A DNA stretch of 64,000 nt from Aureococcus anophagefferens. Lineage: Eukaryota > Sar > Pelagophyceae > Pelagomonadales > Pelagomonadaceae. The position numbers and the translations under genes were made by a program. The notes beneath the pieces are model-generated. The model was not told the DNA's origin, did not search any database, and saw nothing but the letters and a program-made list of their open reading frames with translations. The DNA is taken from the NCBI RefSeq assembly GCF_000186865.1, contig NW_008705572.1, forward strand, positions 990,684 to 1,054,683, given 5' to 3'. Position 1 is the first letter of the stretch, and every line of letters starts with the position of its first letter. Positions 48,222-56,905 of this stretch are shown here, piece after piece.

Positions 48222-49399
48222 AAATTACCCTGGGTGCGCGTGAAGGCGACCCAGTCGCCGCCGACGTCCGCGTAGTTCTCCGGCTCGCGCTCCGCGGCCG
48301 CGAGCTCCGCCTCGTCGACGAGGACGTACATCCACGCGTCGCCGCCGCCCGCGAGGTCGACGCGGTCCCGCCGGTAGTGGTGCGGGTGCTCCTCGAGCTC
48401 GTCGACGGCGGCGAGGTCCTCCGTGGAGCAGACGTAGAGCTCGCCCGCGAGGCGGCTCAGCGCGGCGCCGAGCCGCGCGCGGTCGGCGGCGATGGCGTAG
48501 GGCCACGTGTACGGCGCCTCGCGGAGCCGGCCGTTCGTCACGAGCGCGTACTCCGCCGCCGTCGCCGCGTCTCCGACGAACACCGCGCGGCCGAGGTAGC
48601 CGTCGTTGAAGAGGCCCCGGCGGAGGCTCCCGTAGGTGAAGACGCGGTGGAGCGGGACGCGCCGCAGCGCCGCGACGGCGTCCGCGTCCCAGATTTGTGC
48701 GTCGCCCGCCGCGAGCCGCGCGTCCGCGGCGCCGTCCGCGAGCGCCGCCGCGAGCGCGCCGACCGTCGCGAAGCCCGCGGCCCGCGTCGCCTCGACGAAG
48801 GGGCCGATGGCCGCGGGCATGGTCCAGGGCGCGTCCCGCCGCGTGTTGACCTCGACGGCGAGCGACTCGAGCGACAGCGTCCGCGGGTCCTCGACGGGGT
48901 AGCGCCACGCGCCCCGGAGGCCCCGCCGCGCGCAGCGGATCTCGAGCGGCTCGCCCGTCGGCCAGCCCGCGGTGCGCAGGTGCGCGACGATGGCCGCGCG
49001 GTAGGCCTCGCAGGGCTCGGCCGTCATCGCCTCGGTCCACTCGGAGACGCCGTCGCCGGCGACGTAGGCGACGGCGCGCGCGGGCGTCCAGACGTCGCCG
49101 TCGCGGACGTCGACGTCGATCTCGACCTCGCGGTACTTCGGCTTCTCGAAGGCGTCGAGGAGCAGCTTCTCCTCCTCGGAGAGCAGCGCGAGCGAGCCGC
49201 GCGCGCCGTCGCCGGGCGCGAGGCTCGCGACGCCGCCGCGCTGCCAGTTCGGCGCCTCGAGGCAGAAGACGCGCGAGAACGCCGGCGCGCGCGCCTGCCG
49301 GAGCGTCAGGGCCGGGTTGCGCACGCGCGCGCGGAGCTGCGCGACGCCGTTGGACCCGTAGTTGAACACGGCGACCTTCTTCGGCGCGAGGGCCGCCAT
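48218..49399 (-). CDS. Double gamma-glutamylcyclotransferase-like protein
   Basis: A 393-residue protein with two GGCT/AIG2-type modules in tandem. The first starts VAVFNYGSNGVAQLRARV, the second VFTYGSLRRGLFNDGYLG; YGS-N/L is the substrate-binding loop of this fold. In the second, ELYVCS and LDELEEHP-type wording (AAVDELEEHPHHYRRDRVDL) gives the catalytic Glu-containing region of AIG2-like cyclotransferases. The first has a Glu-rich KLLLDAFEKPKYREVEIDV segment. These enzymes release 5-oxoproline from gamma-glutamyl amines. The open frame extends upstream to 49693 through a duplicated piece of the neighbouring gene, so I chose the ATG at 49399. Confidence 0.82.
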   Translation of the reverse strand: MAALAPKKVAVFNYGSNGVAQLRARVRNPALTLRQARAPAFSRVFCLEAPNWQRGGVASLAPGDGARGSLALLSEEEKLLLDAFEKPKYREVEIDVDVRDGDVWTPARAVAYVAGDGVSEWTEAMTAEPCEAYRAAIVAHLRTAGWPTGEPLEIRCARRGLRGAWRYPVEDPRTLSLESLAVEVNTRRDAPWTMPAAIGPFVEATRAAGFATVGALAAALADGAADARLAAGDAQIWDADAVAALRRVPLHRVFTYGSLRRGLFNDGYLGRAVFVGDAATAAEYALVTNGRLREAPYTWPYAIAADRARLGAALSRLAGELYVCSTEDLAAVDELEEHPHHYRRDRVDLAGGGDAWMYVLVDEAELAAAEREPENYADVGGDWVAFTRTQGNF

Positions 49400-49527
49400 G
49401 GCGCGGCGCAGCACGAGGGCGAACGTTGTCGTCTGCAGCAAGCCGAGCGGCCTCCGCGACGTCGTGAACGGCCTCCGCGACGTCGATGACTGCGCGGTTG
49501 CTGCCACACGACGGCACTGGCGGCGCG

Positions 49528-49690
49528 CGCCGGAGAGCACTGGCATGCTCTCAGTGGAGGTCTTCAACTGATGTGCAAGGTCTGTTCGCGCGGGATCTCG
49601 CGAGCCGGGGGACACGGGTCTCGCCGTTGGCGCGCTGCGGTTGCTGCAGCGGCGCGGCGGCGTGGCGGTACTGCGGCAGGCGCCGGAGAG
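49528..49690. repeat. Tandem duplicate of the 3' end of the gene at 49780-50355
   Basis: Positions 49579-49682 repeat 49757-49865 with few changes (GGGGGACACGGG, then GCGCTGCGGTTGCTGCAGCG and TGGCGGTACTGCGGCAGG), and a flanking CGCCGGAGAGCA block also recurs. This is a decayed copy of the last ~30 codons and 3' flank of the small protein gene. Confidence 0.85.
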
Positions 49691-49779
49691 CATGCTTGCT
49701 CTCCGTCACGGTAAAGTGAAGACTTCAAACTTTCAGCTACGTCAGGCTATGTTCAAGGTGATTATCGCGCGGGATGATC

Positions 49780-50355
49780 TCACGCGAGCTGGGGGACACG
49801 GGCCTCGCCGTTCACGCGCTGCGGTTGCTGCAGCGGCGCGGCGGCGTGGCGGTACTGCGGCAGGCGGCGCGGCGGCGGCGCGGGCGGCGGCGGCGTCGTC
49901 GCCCAGGACACGTAGCGCGCCGCGGACACGGCTCCAGCGCCGATGTAGCGCACGTGCTTCACGGGTCGCGCCAGGAGGTGGCCCGCGTTGAGGGCGACCT
50001 CGCGGGCCAGCGCCAGCGGCGGCGCGATGATGCACGCGGCGAGGAGGACGCCGAGGCGGCTCTCCGCGTCGTCGTCGGGGACCGGCTCGCCGCCCTCGCG
50101 CGCCTCGCGCCAGAGCTCGCGCGTGCGCGCGACGAGGACGGACGCGAGGAGCGGCAGGTGCGCGACGACCTTGACGAGCGTCGGGGGCTTCTCATCGCGG
50201 ACGACGATGCGTTCTGCGAGCGACGGCGCCGCGAGCGGGGACGACTGCATGCACGGCACCCGCGGCACCTTCGTGAACGCTTCGACGCGCACGAAGCGCA
50301 CGAAGAGCATCGCGATGACGATCTGGAGGATGAGCGGGTAGGTGGAGTGCTTCAT
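49780..50355 (-). CDS. Small protein with plastid-type bipartite leader, function unknown
   Basis: A 191-residue protein. Residues 1-26 (MKHSTYPLILQIVIAMLFVR, then VEAF) form a signal peptide whose predicted cleavage would leave Phe at +1 followed by a Ser/Pro/Ala-rich stretch, the pattern of plastid proteins in algae with secondary red plastids. A conserved-looking helical middle (LVKVVAHLPLLASVLVARTR, GVLLAACIIAPPLALAREVA) suggests membrane association. The Pro-rich end is the part that has been duplicated downstream. No known family; the plastid call is inference. Confidence 0.65.
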   Translation of the reverse strand: MKHSTYPLILQIVIAMLFVRFVRVEAFTKVPRVPCMQSSPLAAPSLAERIVVRDEKPPTLVKVVAHLPLLASVLVARTRELWREAREGGEPVPDDDAESRLGVLLAACIIAPPLALAREVALNAGHLLARPVKHVRYIGAGAVSAARYVSWATTPPPPAPPPRRLPQYRHAAAPLQQPQRVNGEARVPQLA

Positions 50356-50711
50356 TTGAAATCAGAGCGAGTTTTTTGGCGTTTCGCGAAGCAGCGAAAC
50401 TTGGCTGCGTGTTGCGGGTGTGGTAGGTGGAGACGCAGAGGGCGTTGAGGCTCTGTCTAGGTCGAATGGGTCGGCGTCGGACGCGCTTTGAGTGGACTTC
50501 TGTCTGGCGCTCGAGAGCTCTGAGCTCTGCCGCTGGTTCTGCCGAGACATTCGTGATGTTGACGCCTCGACTGGGACCCCCGGCCAGCCGGCGCGCCTCG
50601 GCAGGCCACCGCTGCCACTGAGCGGCTCACAAGCAGCGAGATTTAGAGCAGAGTCAAGGAGAGAGAGAGAGAAGAGTTCGAGGCGCAGTGGGATTTTTCC
50701 GTCCGCTGCGG
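50356..50711 (-). other. Region without a firm gene; Ser/Thr-rich open frame
   Basis: On the minus strand one frame is open from ~50705 to 50362 and encodes a Ser/Arg-rich sequence (MSRQNQRQSSELSSARQ, DADPFDLDRASTPS). It begins after a pyrimidine-rich tract (about 50646-50680, reading CTCTTCTCTCTCTCTCC on the minus strand) and a CAG at 50622-50624. It might be an alternative last exon of the kinase or 3' UTR; I cannot decide. Confidence 0.35.
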
Positions 50712-52283
50712 CTACATGACCGCGCACTTGGCCGGGGCGCGCTCGCGCCGGGCGCGGGGCGGCGTGCCCAGCTCCGGCGGCGGGCTCGTCCGGCCGGACG
50801 GGTCCGGCGCGATCTGCGTCACGGTGACGACCTCCGCCACGGGCGTCGACGGCTCGGCGGTCGTCGTCTCCCAGGGCGTCGGCACGGTGGAGCCGTCGCC
50901 GAGGGGCGAGCCCGGCCGGAGCGGCGCGGGCCGGAGCGGCGCGAGGAGCCGGGGCCCCGGCGCGACGACGCGCGACGAGTCGCCGCAGGGCGCGGTCCAC
51001 GCGCGGGCCGCGCGCTTCTTCTTCGGCCGCGGCCCGTCGCGCAGCGCGACGACGATGTCCTCGGCCGACGGCCGGTCGCCGGGCTCCTCGGCCCAGGCGG
51101 CCTCGAGGCAGTGGCGCGCGCGCGACGCCGTGCACCGGAGCCGGCTCGGCCGCGCGTGCGTGTGCGTGTGGACGCGCCGGAGCTCCTCGACGTCCTTGAG
51201 CGCGTAGGGCGGCGTGCCGTTGAGCATGTACCAGAAGACCATGGCCCAGGAGAAGACGTCGACCTTGAGCGAGTAGGGCTCCTCGCGGAAGACCTCCGGC
51301 GCCATGTAGCGGTACGTGCCCGTCGTGCCCGTCATCGTGTACATGTCGTTGGCGTTGGACCCCGGGAAGAGTCTTCCGAGCCCGAAGTCCGCGAGCTTGA
51401 CCCGGCCGTCGTCGGCGATCAAAATGTTCGACGGCTTCACGTCGCGGTGGATGATCGCGGGCCGCTGGCCGTGGAGGTAGGCGAGCGCCTCGGCGAGGTG
51501 CCGCGCGAAGTTGCGCGACTTCTGCTCCCCGAGCCCCCGCTCCTGGCGCCGCCGCATGAGCATCTCGAGCGTGCCGCCGCCGCAGTGCTCGAGCACGAGC
51601 ACGGGCCGCTGCGGCGGCGTCAGCGACGCCGCGAGGAGCCGGACGATGTTCGGGTGCTCCAGCGTCGCCAGGAGCGCGAGCTCCCGGTAGCCCTCGCTCA
51701 GCCGGCTCTCCCAGGACCGCTTCGTGACCACGCGCCGGCCCCGCCACGTCGCGAGCGCGACGCGGCAGTGCTTCCGGTCGAGGATCGCCGCGCCCGGCGC
51801 GATGCTCTCCGGGTCCGTGAGCAGATCGTCGAGCTTCGCCTCGACGACGACCTCGGCGCTCCGCCCGCCCTCGCACGTGCCGGCCGGCGACGCCACGGGC
51901 GTCGCGGGCAGCGCGCGGACGCGCTCCGCGGCCTCGACGATGTTGATGCGGTCGATGCGCCCGCTGCCGCGCGAGTCCACGGCCTCGACGCCCCTCCCGA
52001 GGCCCGTCGCCCCGATGGACTCGCCTAAAACCGACGCGTCGACGGCGACGGCGCGCGGCAGCGGCGCCATGAGCTCGAGGTCCGCGGCGTGCTTCTTCTG
52101 TTGTGCCGCGAGCGCCTCCCGGAGCGCGTCGGCCTCCGCGGCCCGCGCCTCGAGGGACGCCCGGTCCGCGAAGGACGCGCGGCGCGACGCGTCCGCGTCG
52201 CCGGGCGCCCCCGGCGCCCGGGCCGCGTCGATGCACCGCTCCAGCTCGCTCGGGGGCTGGGCGGGCTGGCGCCAGAACATCAT
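50712..52283 (-). CDS. Protein kinase with coiled-coil N-terminus and C-terminal CaaX box
   Basis: A 523-residue protein from the first of two adjacent ATGs (MMFWRQPAQPP). Residues ~40-75 are a short coiled coil. The kinase domain spans ~160-420: the ATP Lys in VVTKRS (188), HRDVKPSNIL (Asp281), DFGLGR (299-304), GTYRYMAPEVF and the DVFSWAMVFWYMLNG helix. The wording is of the tyrosine-kinase-like (TKL) group. The Gly-rich loop is degenerate (IAPGAAILDR). A Pro-rich tail follows and the protein ends CAVM, a CaaX prenylation signal, so it is probably membrane-attached through a lipid. Substrate unknown. Confidence 0.85.
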   Translation of the reverse strand: MMFWRQPAQPPSELERCIDAARAPGAPGDADASRRASFADRASLEARAAEADALREALAAQQKKHAADLELMAPLPRAVAVDASVLGESIGATGLGRGVEAVDSRGSGRIDRINIVEAAERVRALPATPVASPAGTCEGGRSAEVVVEAKLDDLLTDPESIAPGAAILDRKHCRVALATWRGRRVVTKRSWESRLSEGYRELALLATLEHPNIVRLLAASLTPPQRPVLVLEHCGGGTLEMLMRRRQERGLGEQKSRNFARHLAEALAYLHGQRPAIIHRDVKPSNILIADDGRVKLADFGLGRLFPGSNANDMYTMTGTTGTYRYMAPEVFREEPYSLKVDVFSWAMVFWYMLNGTPPYALKDVEELRRVHTHTHARPSRLRCTASRARHCLEAAWAEEPGDRPSAEDIVVALRDGPRPKKKRAARAWTAPCGDSSRVVAPGPRLLAPLRPAPLRPGSPLGDGSTVPTPWETTTAEPSTPVAEVVTVTQIAPDPSGRTSPPPELGTPPRARRERAPAKCAVM

Positions 52284-52864
52284 GGTCGGGTTTTTGGGGG
52301 TCCGGGGGCAGCCCGCGACGAGGGACGGCGGGGAGCGGGCCGCCGGAGGCCGCGCTCGTGGGGGTGGGCCCGGACCCGCTCCCTGGATCGCGAGATGCGC
52401 GGTGTGGCCACGAATATGCGGGAGCTCGCCCGAGGATCTGAGTCTTAAGACACAAGCGTTTCGGGCTCCTGCGCTGCGGAGGCCAAACTGGCCTGCTTGA
52501 CCTCCTGCTTGAAGCTGACGTTGTCCGCAAAAGCTGCCGGATGTGAAGCCGGATGCATGATCGAAGTCATGATCGCGTCCACCGTGGTGGGCGCCCAGAT
52601 CAATTCCAGGGGTCTTAGGCCAACCAGGAGCGCGCCTCCGAGAGGCGCGCTCGGGTCGCCGGGGGAACATGACACTAGCGAGGGAAGGGCATGCGGGTAC
52701 AAAAAGGGGGGCCGCGGGCTCCAGGGCGTTCGAATGTGTCGGTGCTATGTACAGGTGGTTCGAACCGTCCGAGCTCCTCTCGGCGTTCGGATGCGTCGCC
52801 GGGGCGTCGCGCACAGGTCACAACAAGGGCGCGGGCCTCGGCGGCGCTCCGCGACGGGGCCGGC
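52284..52864. other. Intergenic region between ammonium transporter end and kinase start
   Basis: Both flanking genes are on the minus strand; this holds the 5' side of the kinase gene and the 3' side of the transporter. I see no open frame with family features and no clear repeat. A Met-rich frame (MTSIMHPASHP) exists but is not convincing. Confidence 0.5.
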
Positions 52865-54835
52865 TTAGGCCTCCGAGGGGATGACGACCGTGCCGCCGCC
52901 GATGCCCTCGCCCTTGGCGACGATGTCCTCGACCTTGACGTCGCTGATGGCGCCGCCGTGCTTGGAGTCGTCGAGGCCCGTGGCCTCGACCTCCGCGGTG
53001 ACGCGGAGCTGGCCCGTGGCGGAGAGCGTGCCGAAGAGGATGGTCATCGTCGAGCCGACCCAGGCGAGGATGACGCCGATGCAGGCGAAGGCGGCCGCGA
53101 AGGAGCCCGTCGCCTTGCCGCCGTAGAAGATGCCCGCGCAGTCGTCCTTGCGCTCGCTGTAGTACGACACCGTGTAGTAGTACGGCGTGGCGAAGAGGCC
53201 GGCGGCGATGACGCCCCACATGCCGCAGGCGCCGTGGACGGCGAAGGCGTCGACGGCGTCGTCGATGCCCGCCTTCTTGACCGCGGTGGACGCGGCGACG
53301 TAGACCGGGCCCGCGAGCGCGCCGATGATGACGGCGCCCGCGGGCGAGACGACGGCGCAGGGCGACGTGATGCCGACGAGGCCCGCGAGGACGCCGTTGT
53401 AGACGTAGCCCGGGTCGATGTAGTGGAAGATAGCGTAGCCGATCGCGGACGTCGAGAGGCAGCCGGCCGCGGCGCCGAGCGTCGTCGTGACGGCGACGTG
53501 GGCGGCGGACTGGGCGTAGCCGTCGATGTAGAGCGTCGAGCAGCAGTTGAAGCCGTACCAGCCCATCCAGAGGATGAAGATGCCGAGCGCCTGGTAGACG
53601 GGCTGGCCCTCGGGGAGGTTGTCGGGGAAGCCCTTGCGGGTGCCCATGAACTTGGCGGCGATGATGGCGGCGACGCCGCCGGTCATGTGCACCGTGCCCG
53701 AGCCCGCGAAGTCGATGACGCCGCAGTCGCCGAAGAGGCGGCCCGCGGACGCGTCGTCGGCGTCGTCGTTGTGGGGGCGGCTGGAGAGCGAGCGCCAGGC
53801 GGAGAAGCGGCCGGCGCCCCACATCATGTGGACGACGGGCGGGTAGACGAAGCCCGTGAGGACGACGGAGTAGATGGCGTAGGCCGTGAACGTCGCGCGC
53901 TCCGCGATCGCGCCGGAGACGATCGTGCAGCCCGCGCCCGCGAAGGTCCAGCCGAAGAACCAGGAGGCCTTGGCGTAGGCGCTCTTGTTGGCGGTCGACG
54001 TCGAGAGGAAGAGGGCGCCGTTGCCCGCAAAGCCGTTGCTGCCATCGGACGTGAAGTCGTCGCCCGTGCCGCCGGCGAGCGACGAGCCGATGGCCCACCA
54101 CATCATCGCGGCGATGCACCTACGGGAGCGCGCGGGTTGGGGCGGGGGCGGGGGCGGGGGTGGGGGCGGGTTGGGGCGGGGGTTGGGGCGGGCCGGCGGG
54201 AGGGCGGCGCGCGGGCGCGGGGCTGCCCCGCGGCTCGGAAACTGGCAGTTGCACTTCGCGCCGCGCCAAAGCGCCCGGGGCACAGCCTCCGCGCGTGTGG
54301 GGGAACCGCGCCGGGCGGGAGGCGGTCGGGGTCCGGCGGGCGGGGCGGCGGGAGGGGGCGGCGGGCGGGCGCAAGGGCTGCCCCGCGGCTCGGAACTTTG
54401 GGTTGCCCCTTCGCGCCGCGCCAAAGCGCCCGGGGCACAGCCTCCGCGCGTGTGGGGGGACCGCGCCGGGCGGGAGGCGGTCGGGGTCCGGGGGGCGGGG
54501 CAGCGGGAGGGGGGGCGGGGCAGCGCGGCGCGCGCGGAAGAAACAGTATAACGACGGTTTTCCCCGCGCGCTGAAAAAAGGGACGCCGCGGCGCACGCGT
54601 CGAAGATGTTCTTGACGAGGATGTTCTTGGTGTTCTTCTTGGAGACGGAGCCGACCTCGAGCATGGCGAAGCCCGCCTGCATCCAGAAGACGAGCACGCC
54701 GCCAAATAGGAGCCAAAAGGCGTCGATGTCGCCCGTCTCGATGAGCTTGCGGTGGCCAGCGAGCTCGCCATTGAGGGTGTCGATCTGCTCCTGGAGGGAG
54801 GCGATGGTCGCGGCGAAGTCGATGGGCTCGGCCAT
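52865..54835 (-). CDS. AMT: Ammonium transporter, AMT/Rh family (two exons)
   Basis: Join of 54835-54597 and 54119-52865, 497 residues. It shows AMT features in order: FWLLFGGVLVFWMQAGFAML, then EVGSVSKKNTKNILVKNIFD, ACIAAMMWWAIGSS at the splice junction, FAGAGCTIVSGAIAER, GCGVIDFAGSGTVHMTGG-type wording (DFAGSGTVHMTGG), WMGWYGFNCCS, a pore His in DAFAVHGACGMWG and eleven or so membrane segments. It would move ammonium across the plasma membrane. The C-terminal tail is cytosolic and acidic/Gly-rich. The splice at the DAC-IAAMMWW site restores the family consensus exactly, supporting the intron. Confidence 0.93.
   Translation of the reverse strand: MAEPIDFAATIASLQEQIDTLNGELAGHRKLIETGDIDAFWLLFGGVLVFWMQAGFAMLEVGSVSKKNTKNILVKNIFDACAAASLFSARGENRRYTVSSARAALPRPPSRCPAPRTPTASRPARSPHTRGGCAPGALARREGATQSSEPRGSPCARPPPPPAAPPAGPRPPPARRGSPTRAEAVPRALWRGAKCNCQFPSRGAAPRPRAALPPARPNPRPNPPPPPPPPPPQPARSRRCIAAMMWWAIGSSLAGGTGDDFTSDGSNGFAGNGALFLSTSTANKSAYAKASWFFGWTFAGAGCTIVSGAIAERATFTAYAIYSVVLTGFVYPPVVHMMWGAGRFSAWRSLSSRPHNDDADDASAGRLFGDCGVIDFAGSGTVHMTGGVAAIIAAKFMGTRKGFPDNLPEGQPVYQALGIFILWMGWYGFNCCSTLYIDGYAQSAAHVAVTTTLGAAAGCLSTSAIGYAIFHYIDPGYVYNGVLAGLVGITSPCAVVSPAGAVIIGALAGPVYVAASTAVKKAGIDDAVDAFAVHGACGMWGVIAAGLFATPYYYTVSYYSERKDDCAGIFYGGKATGSFAAAFACIGVILAWVGSTMTILFGTLSATGQLRVTAEVEATGLDDSKHGGAISDVKVEDIVAKGEGIGGGTVVIPSEA
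54120..54596 (-). other. 477-nt intron in the ammonium transporter gene with internal tandem repeat
   Basis: Donor GACGC|GTGCGCCG and acceptor CCCGTAG|GTGCATCG; the 8 bases after each junction agree at six positions, like an old target duplication. The ends contain CAGCGCGCGGGG and, inverted, GAGCGCGCGGGT. Inside, a 155-bp unit is repeated (plus-strand copies start at 54221 and 54376), and the acceptor side is a G-rich (GGGGGC)n tract on the plus strand. Confidence 0.85.
54221..54520. repeat. 155-bp tandem repeat (two copies) within the intron
   Basis: GGCTGCCCCGCGGCTCGGAA begins both copies (54221, 54376), and CAAAGCGCCCGGGGCACAGC recurs at the same offset. The copies are nearly identical outside a short variable stretch. 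Confidence 0.9.
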
Positions 54836-55478
54836 GGTGCTTGGCGTTGGGCAGCGGCTGACGAATACTCAAATTGAACGTCTGTACGTCTGCCCGCGAA
54901 AAAAAGTTGCGTTGTGCTGCCTGCTGGTATCTTCTGCGGTAGATATTTCGCTGCTCGCTCGCATCGTTCCTCGGAGCTATGGCGGGCTGCGAATCCGATG
55001 TCGCCTATCCGTACGTCGTCGGTTACGACGAAGCCTTCGACTTCTCGTGTGATCCGAGAGCCGCCCGATACGATAAGTCTGCACTATTCCGCTCAACTGA
55101 CTAACTACGTGCGAACGCCCGACCGCCCCTCGTCGACGACCACACGACCCCTCCCCCTTTCGCTCGCCCGGTCCTTCGGGACAAAATTTTCCCGCCCTTC
55201 GGGGCTTCGCCCCTCGGGGCGCCGGGGAAGCTGATCCTCCCCCCGTGGGCCTTCGGCCCCTGCTGGGGGGCAGCCCCCCACCTACTTCGGCTTCTTCCGT
55301 CCGAGACCTACAGGCCGTGTGTGCTCTTGTGCATGCGGCTTCTCCGACGCTAAATAATAAATAATAATAATACTAACCCACCACAATCTTCTAGGGCAGC
55401 CGTCCATAGAAGCGCGCCAAAGTTTCGAAACGAATAACTAGGCTACAGCCTCGGTGGCGTAGAGCGGTTTGTTTGCCT
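54836..55478. other. Divergent intergenic region with UUCG-type hairpins and AAT microsatellite
   Basis: This is the shared upstream region of the ammonium transporter and the sulfotransferase-like gene. Around 55192-55280 lie several perfect short palindromes with TTCG loops (GCCCTTCGGGGC, GGGGCTTCGCCCC, GGGCCTTCGGCCC) and a GGGGGG-CAG-CCCCCC hairpin. At ~55351-55374 there is an AAT repeat. No gene seen. Confidence 0.7.
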
Positions 55479-56870
55479 ATGGACGCATCAACCATGGACG
55501 CCGCAGCGCGCCTCGTCGCCAAGTTCCGCACGGCCTCGGCCCAGGACCTCGCCCCCGCCCTGCTCTTCGGCGGCGCCTACTTCTTCTTCAACCGGCTGGC
55601 CAAGCTCGCCCAGCGCTGGATGCAGCGGCGCAAGGCTGCCCCGAGGAGCAGGAAGGCCGAGGGCACGAAGGCGTTCTACATCCTCGGCGGGCTCCTCGCC
55701 GCCGCGCTGGGCGTCCAGGGCCTGTGCTACTACCGCTACGGCCCGCTCTTCTTCGTCGCCGAGGACGCGAAGAAGCTGGACTGGACGGGCGCGGACTGGC
55801 GCGCGGCGCTCGAGAACCGGACCGTCGCGTTCGTCGGCGGGCACCACCGCGCGGGCACGACCATGCTCTGGCGGTCCCTGGCGGGCCACCCGGCCGTGGC
55901 GTCCTTCGGCGAGCGCCGCGAGTGCGGCCTCGACTTCTCGGAGGGCGTCTTCGCGCAGGACGTCTACCCGCGCTTCGGCGTCGGCGACACCAAGGACGCG
56001 AACCCCCTGACCATGTTCGGCGACTTCCTCGGCGCCGGCGACGCGGAGGCGGAGGAGGCGCCGAAGACGGGCCTGGGCAAGTACGCGCTCGGCCGGGTCG
56101 AGGACGTCTACTGGACGGAGAACCACTGGTCGGTGTCGGACGCGTCGCAGGCCCGCCTCCTCAACGCCTTCGGCTACCTCTGGGAGCGGCGCGCGAAGCC
56201 GCCCATCGCCGAGGCGTCCGTGCTCCTCGAGAAGTCGCCGCCGAACGCCGTGCTGGCGCGCTACCTCCAGGCCGTCGTCGACTTCCCGACGGACCGCCGC
56301 GCGGCCGAGCCGGCCGCGGCGACGACCTGCGCCGCGGGCGACAAGGCCTGCGACAAGAAGCTCAAGAAGAAGAAGCGCGGCCGCCGCGACGCCGAGGAGT
56401 TCGCGCCGGCCATGCCCGCGGCGCCGCCGCGGCCCGCGGCGTCGCGCGCGCGCTTCGTCTTCGTGAGCCGCCACCCCATCGCCAACGCCGTGAGCCACCA
56501 GTACGTCACGACGGGCCTCGCCATCCCCGACCTCGTCGCCCACTGGATCGCCGTCGCCACCTACGCGAAGACGAACGAGGCCTACCTCGCGCACGTCGTC
56601 TCGATCCGCCTCGAGGACTTTTGCGCGTCGCCGGCCGCGCACCTCCTCGACCTCTGGGCCTTCCTCGGCCTCGAGGGCCACGACGCCGCGACGGCCGCCG
56701 CCGCGGCCAAGTCCGTGCGCCCGGACCCCAACGCCAAGCACAAGGCCGAGTACTGCGGCCCGCTCGTCGCCGGCGACGCGGCCGCCGTCGCGCAGCACGA
56801 CTTCCTCTCGTCCCACTTCGGCGACCAGATCGAGCGCGACCACAACTACACGATCCGCGACTGGTGCTGA
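55479..56870 (+). CDS. Sulfotransferase-like membrane protein
   Basis: A 463-residue protein from the ATG at 55479. A hydrophobic segment (FYILGGLLAAALGVQGLCYY, about 65-85) makes a type II membrane anchor. The sulfotransferase core shows the 5'-phosphosulfate loop GGHHRAGTTMLWRSL and the 3'-phosphate motif FVSRHPIANAVSHQY. It would transfer sulfate from PAPS to a glycan or other acceptor in the Golgi; the acceptor is unknown. A Lys-rich insertion (KKLKKKKRGRRDAEEF) sits between the motifs. Ends RDWC. Confidence 0.85.
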   Translation: MDASTMDAAARLVAKFRTASAQDLAPALLFGGAYFFFNRLAKLAQRWMQRRKAAPRSRKAEGTKAFYILGGLLAAALGVQGLCYYRYGPLFFVAEDAKKLDWTGADWRAALENRTVAFVGGHHRAGTTMLWRSLAGHPAVASFGERRECGLDFSEGVFAQDVYPRFGVGDTKDANPLTMFGDFLGAGDAEAEEAPKTGLGKYALGRVEDVYWTENHWSVSDASQARLLNAFGYLWERRAKPPIAEASVLLEKSPPNAVLARYLQAVVDFPTDRRAAEPAAATTCAAGDKACDKKLKKKKRGRRDAEEFAPAMPAAPPRPAASRARFVFVSRHPIANAVSHQYVTTGLAIPDLVAHWIAVATYAKTNEAYLAHVVSIRLEDFCASPAAHLLDLWAFLGLEGHDAATAAAAAKSVRPDPNAKHKAEYCGPLVAGDAAAVAQHDFLSSHFGDQIERDHNYTIRDWC

Positions 56871-56905
56871 AGCTTGCCCCCGTCCTGTATGTTGCACATA
56901 ACCTT

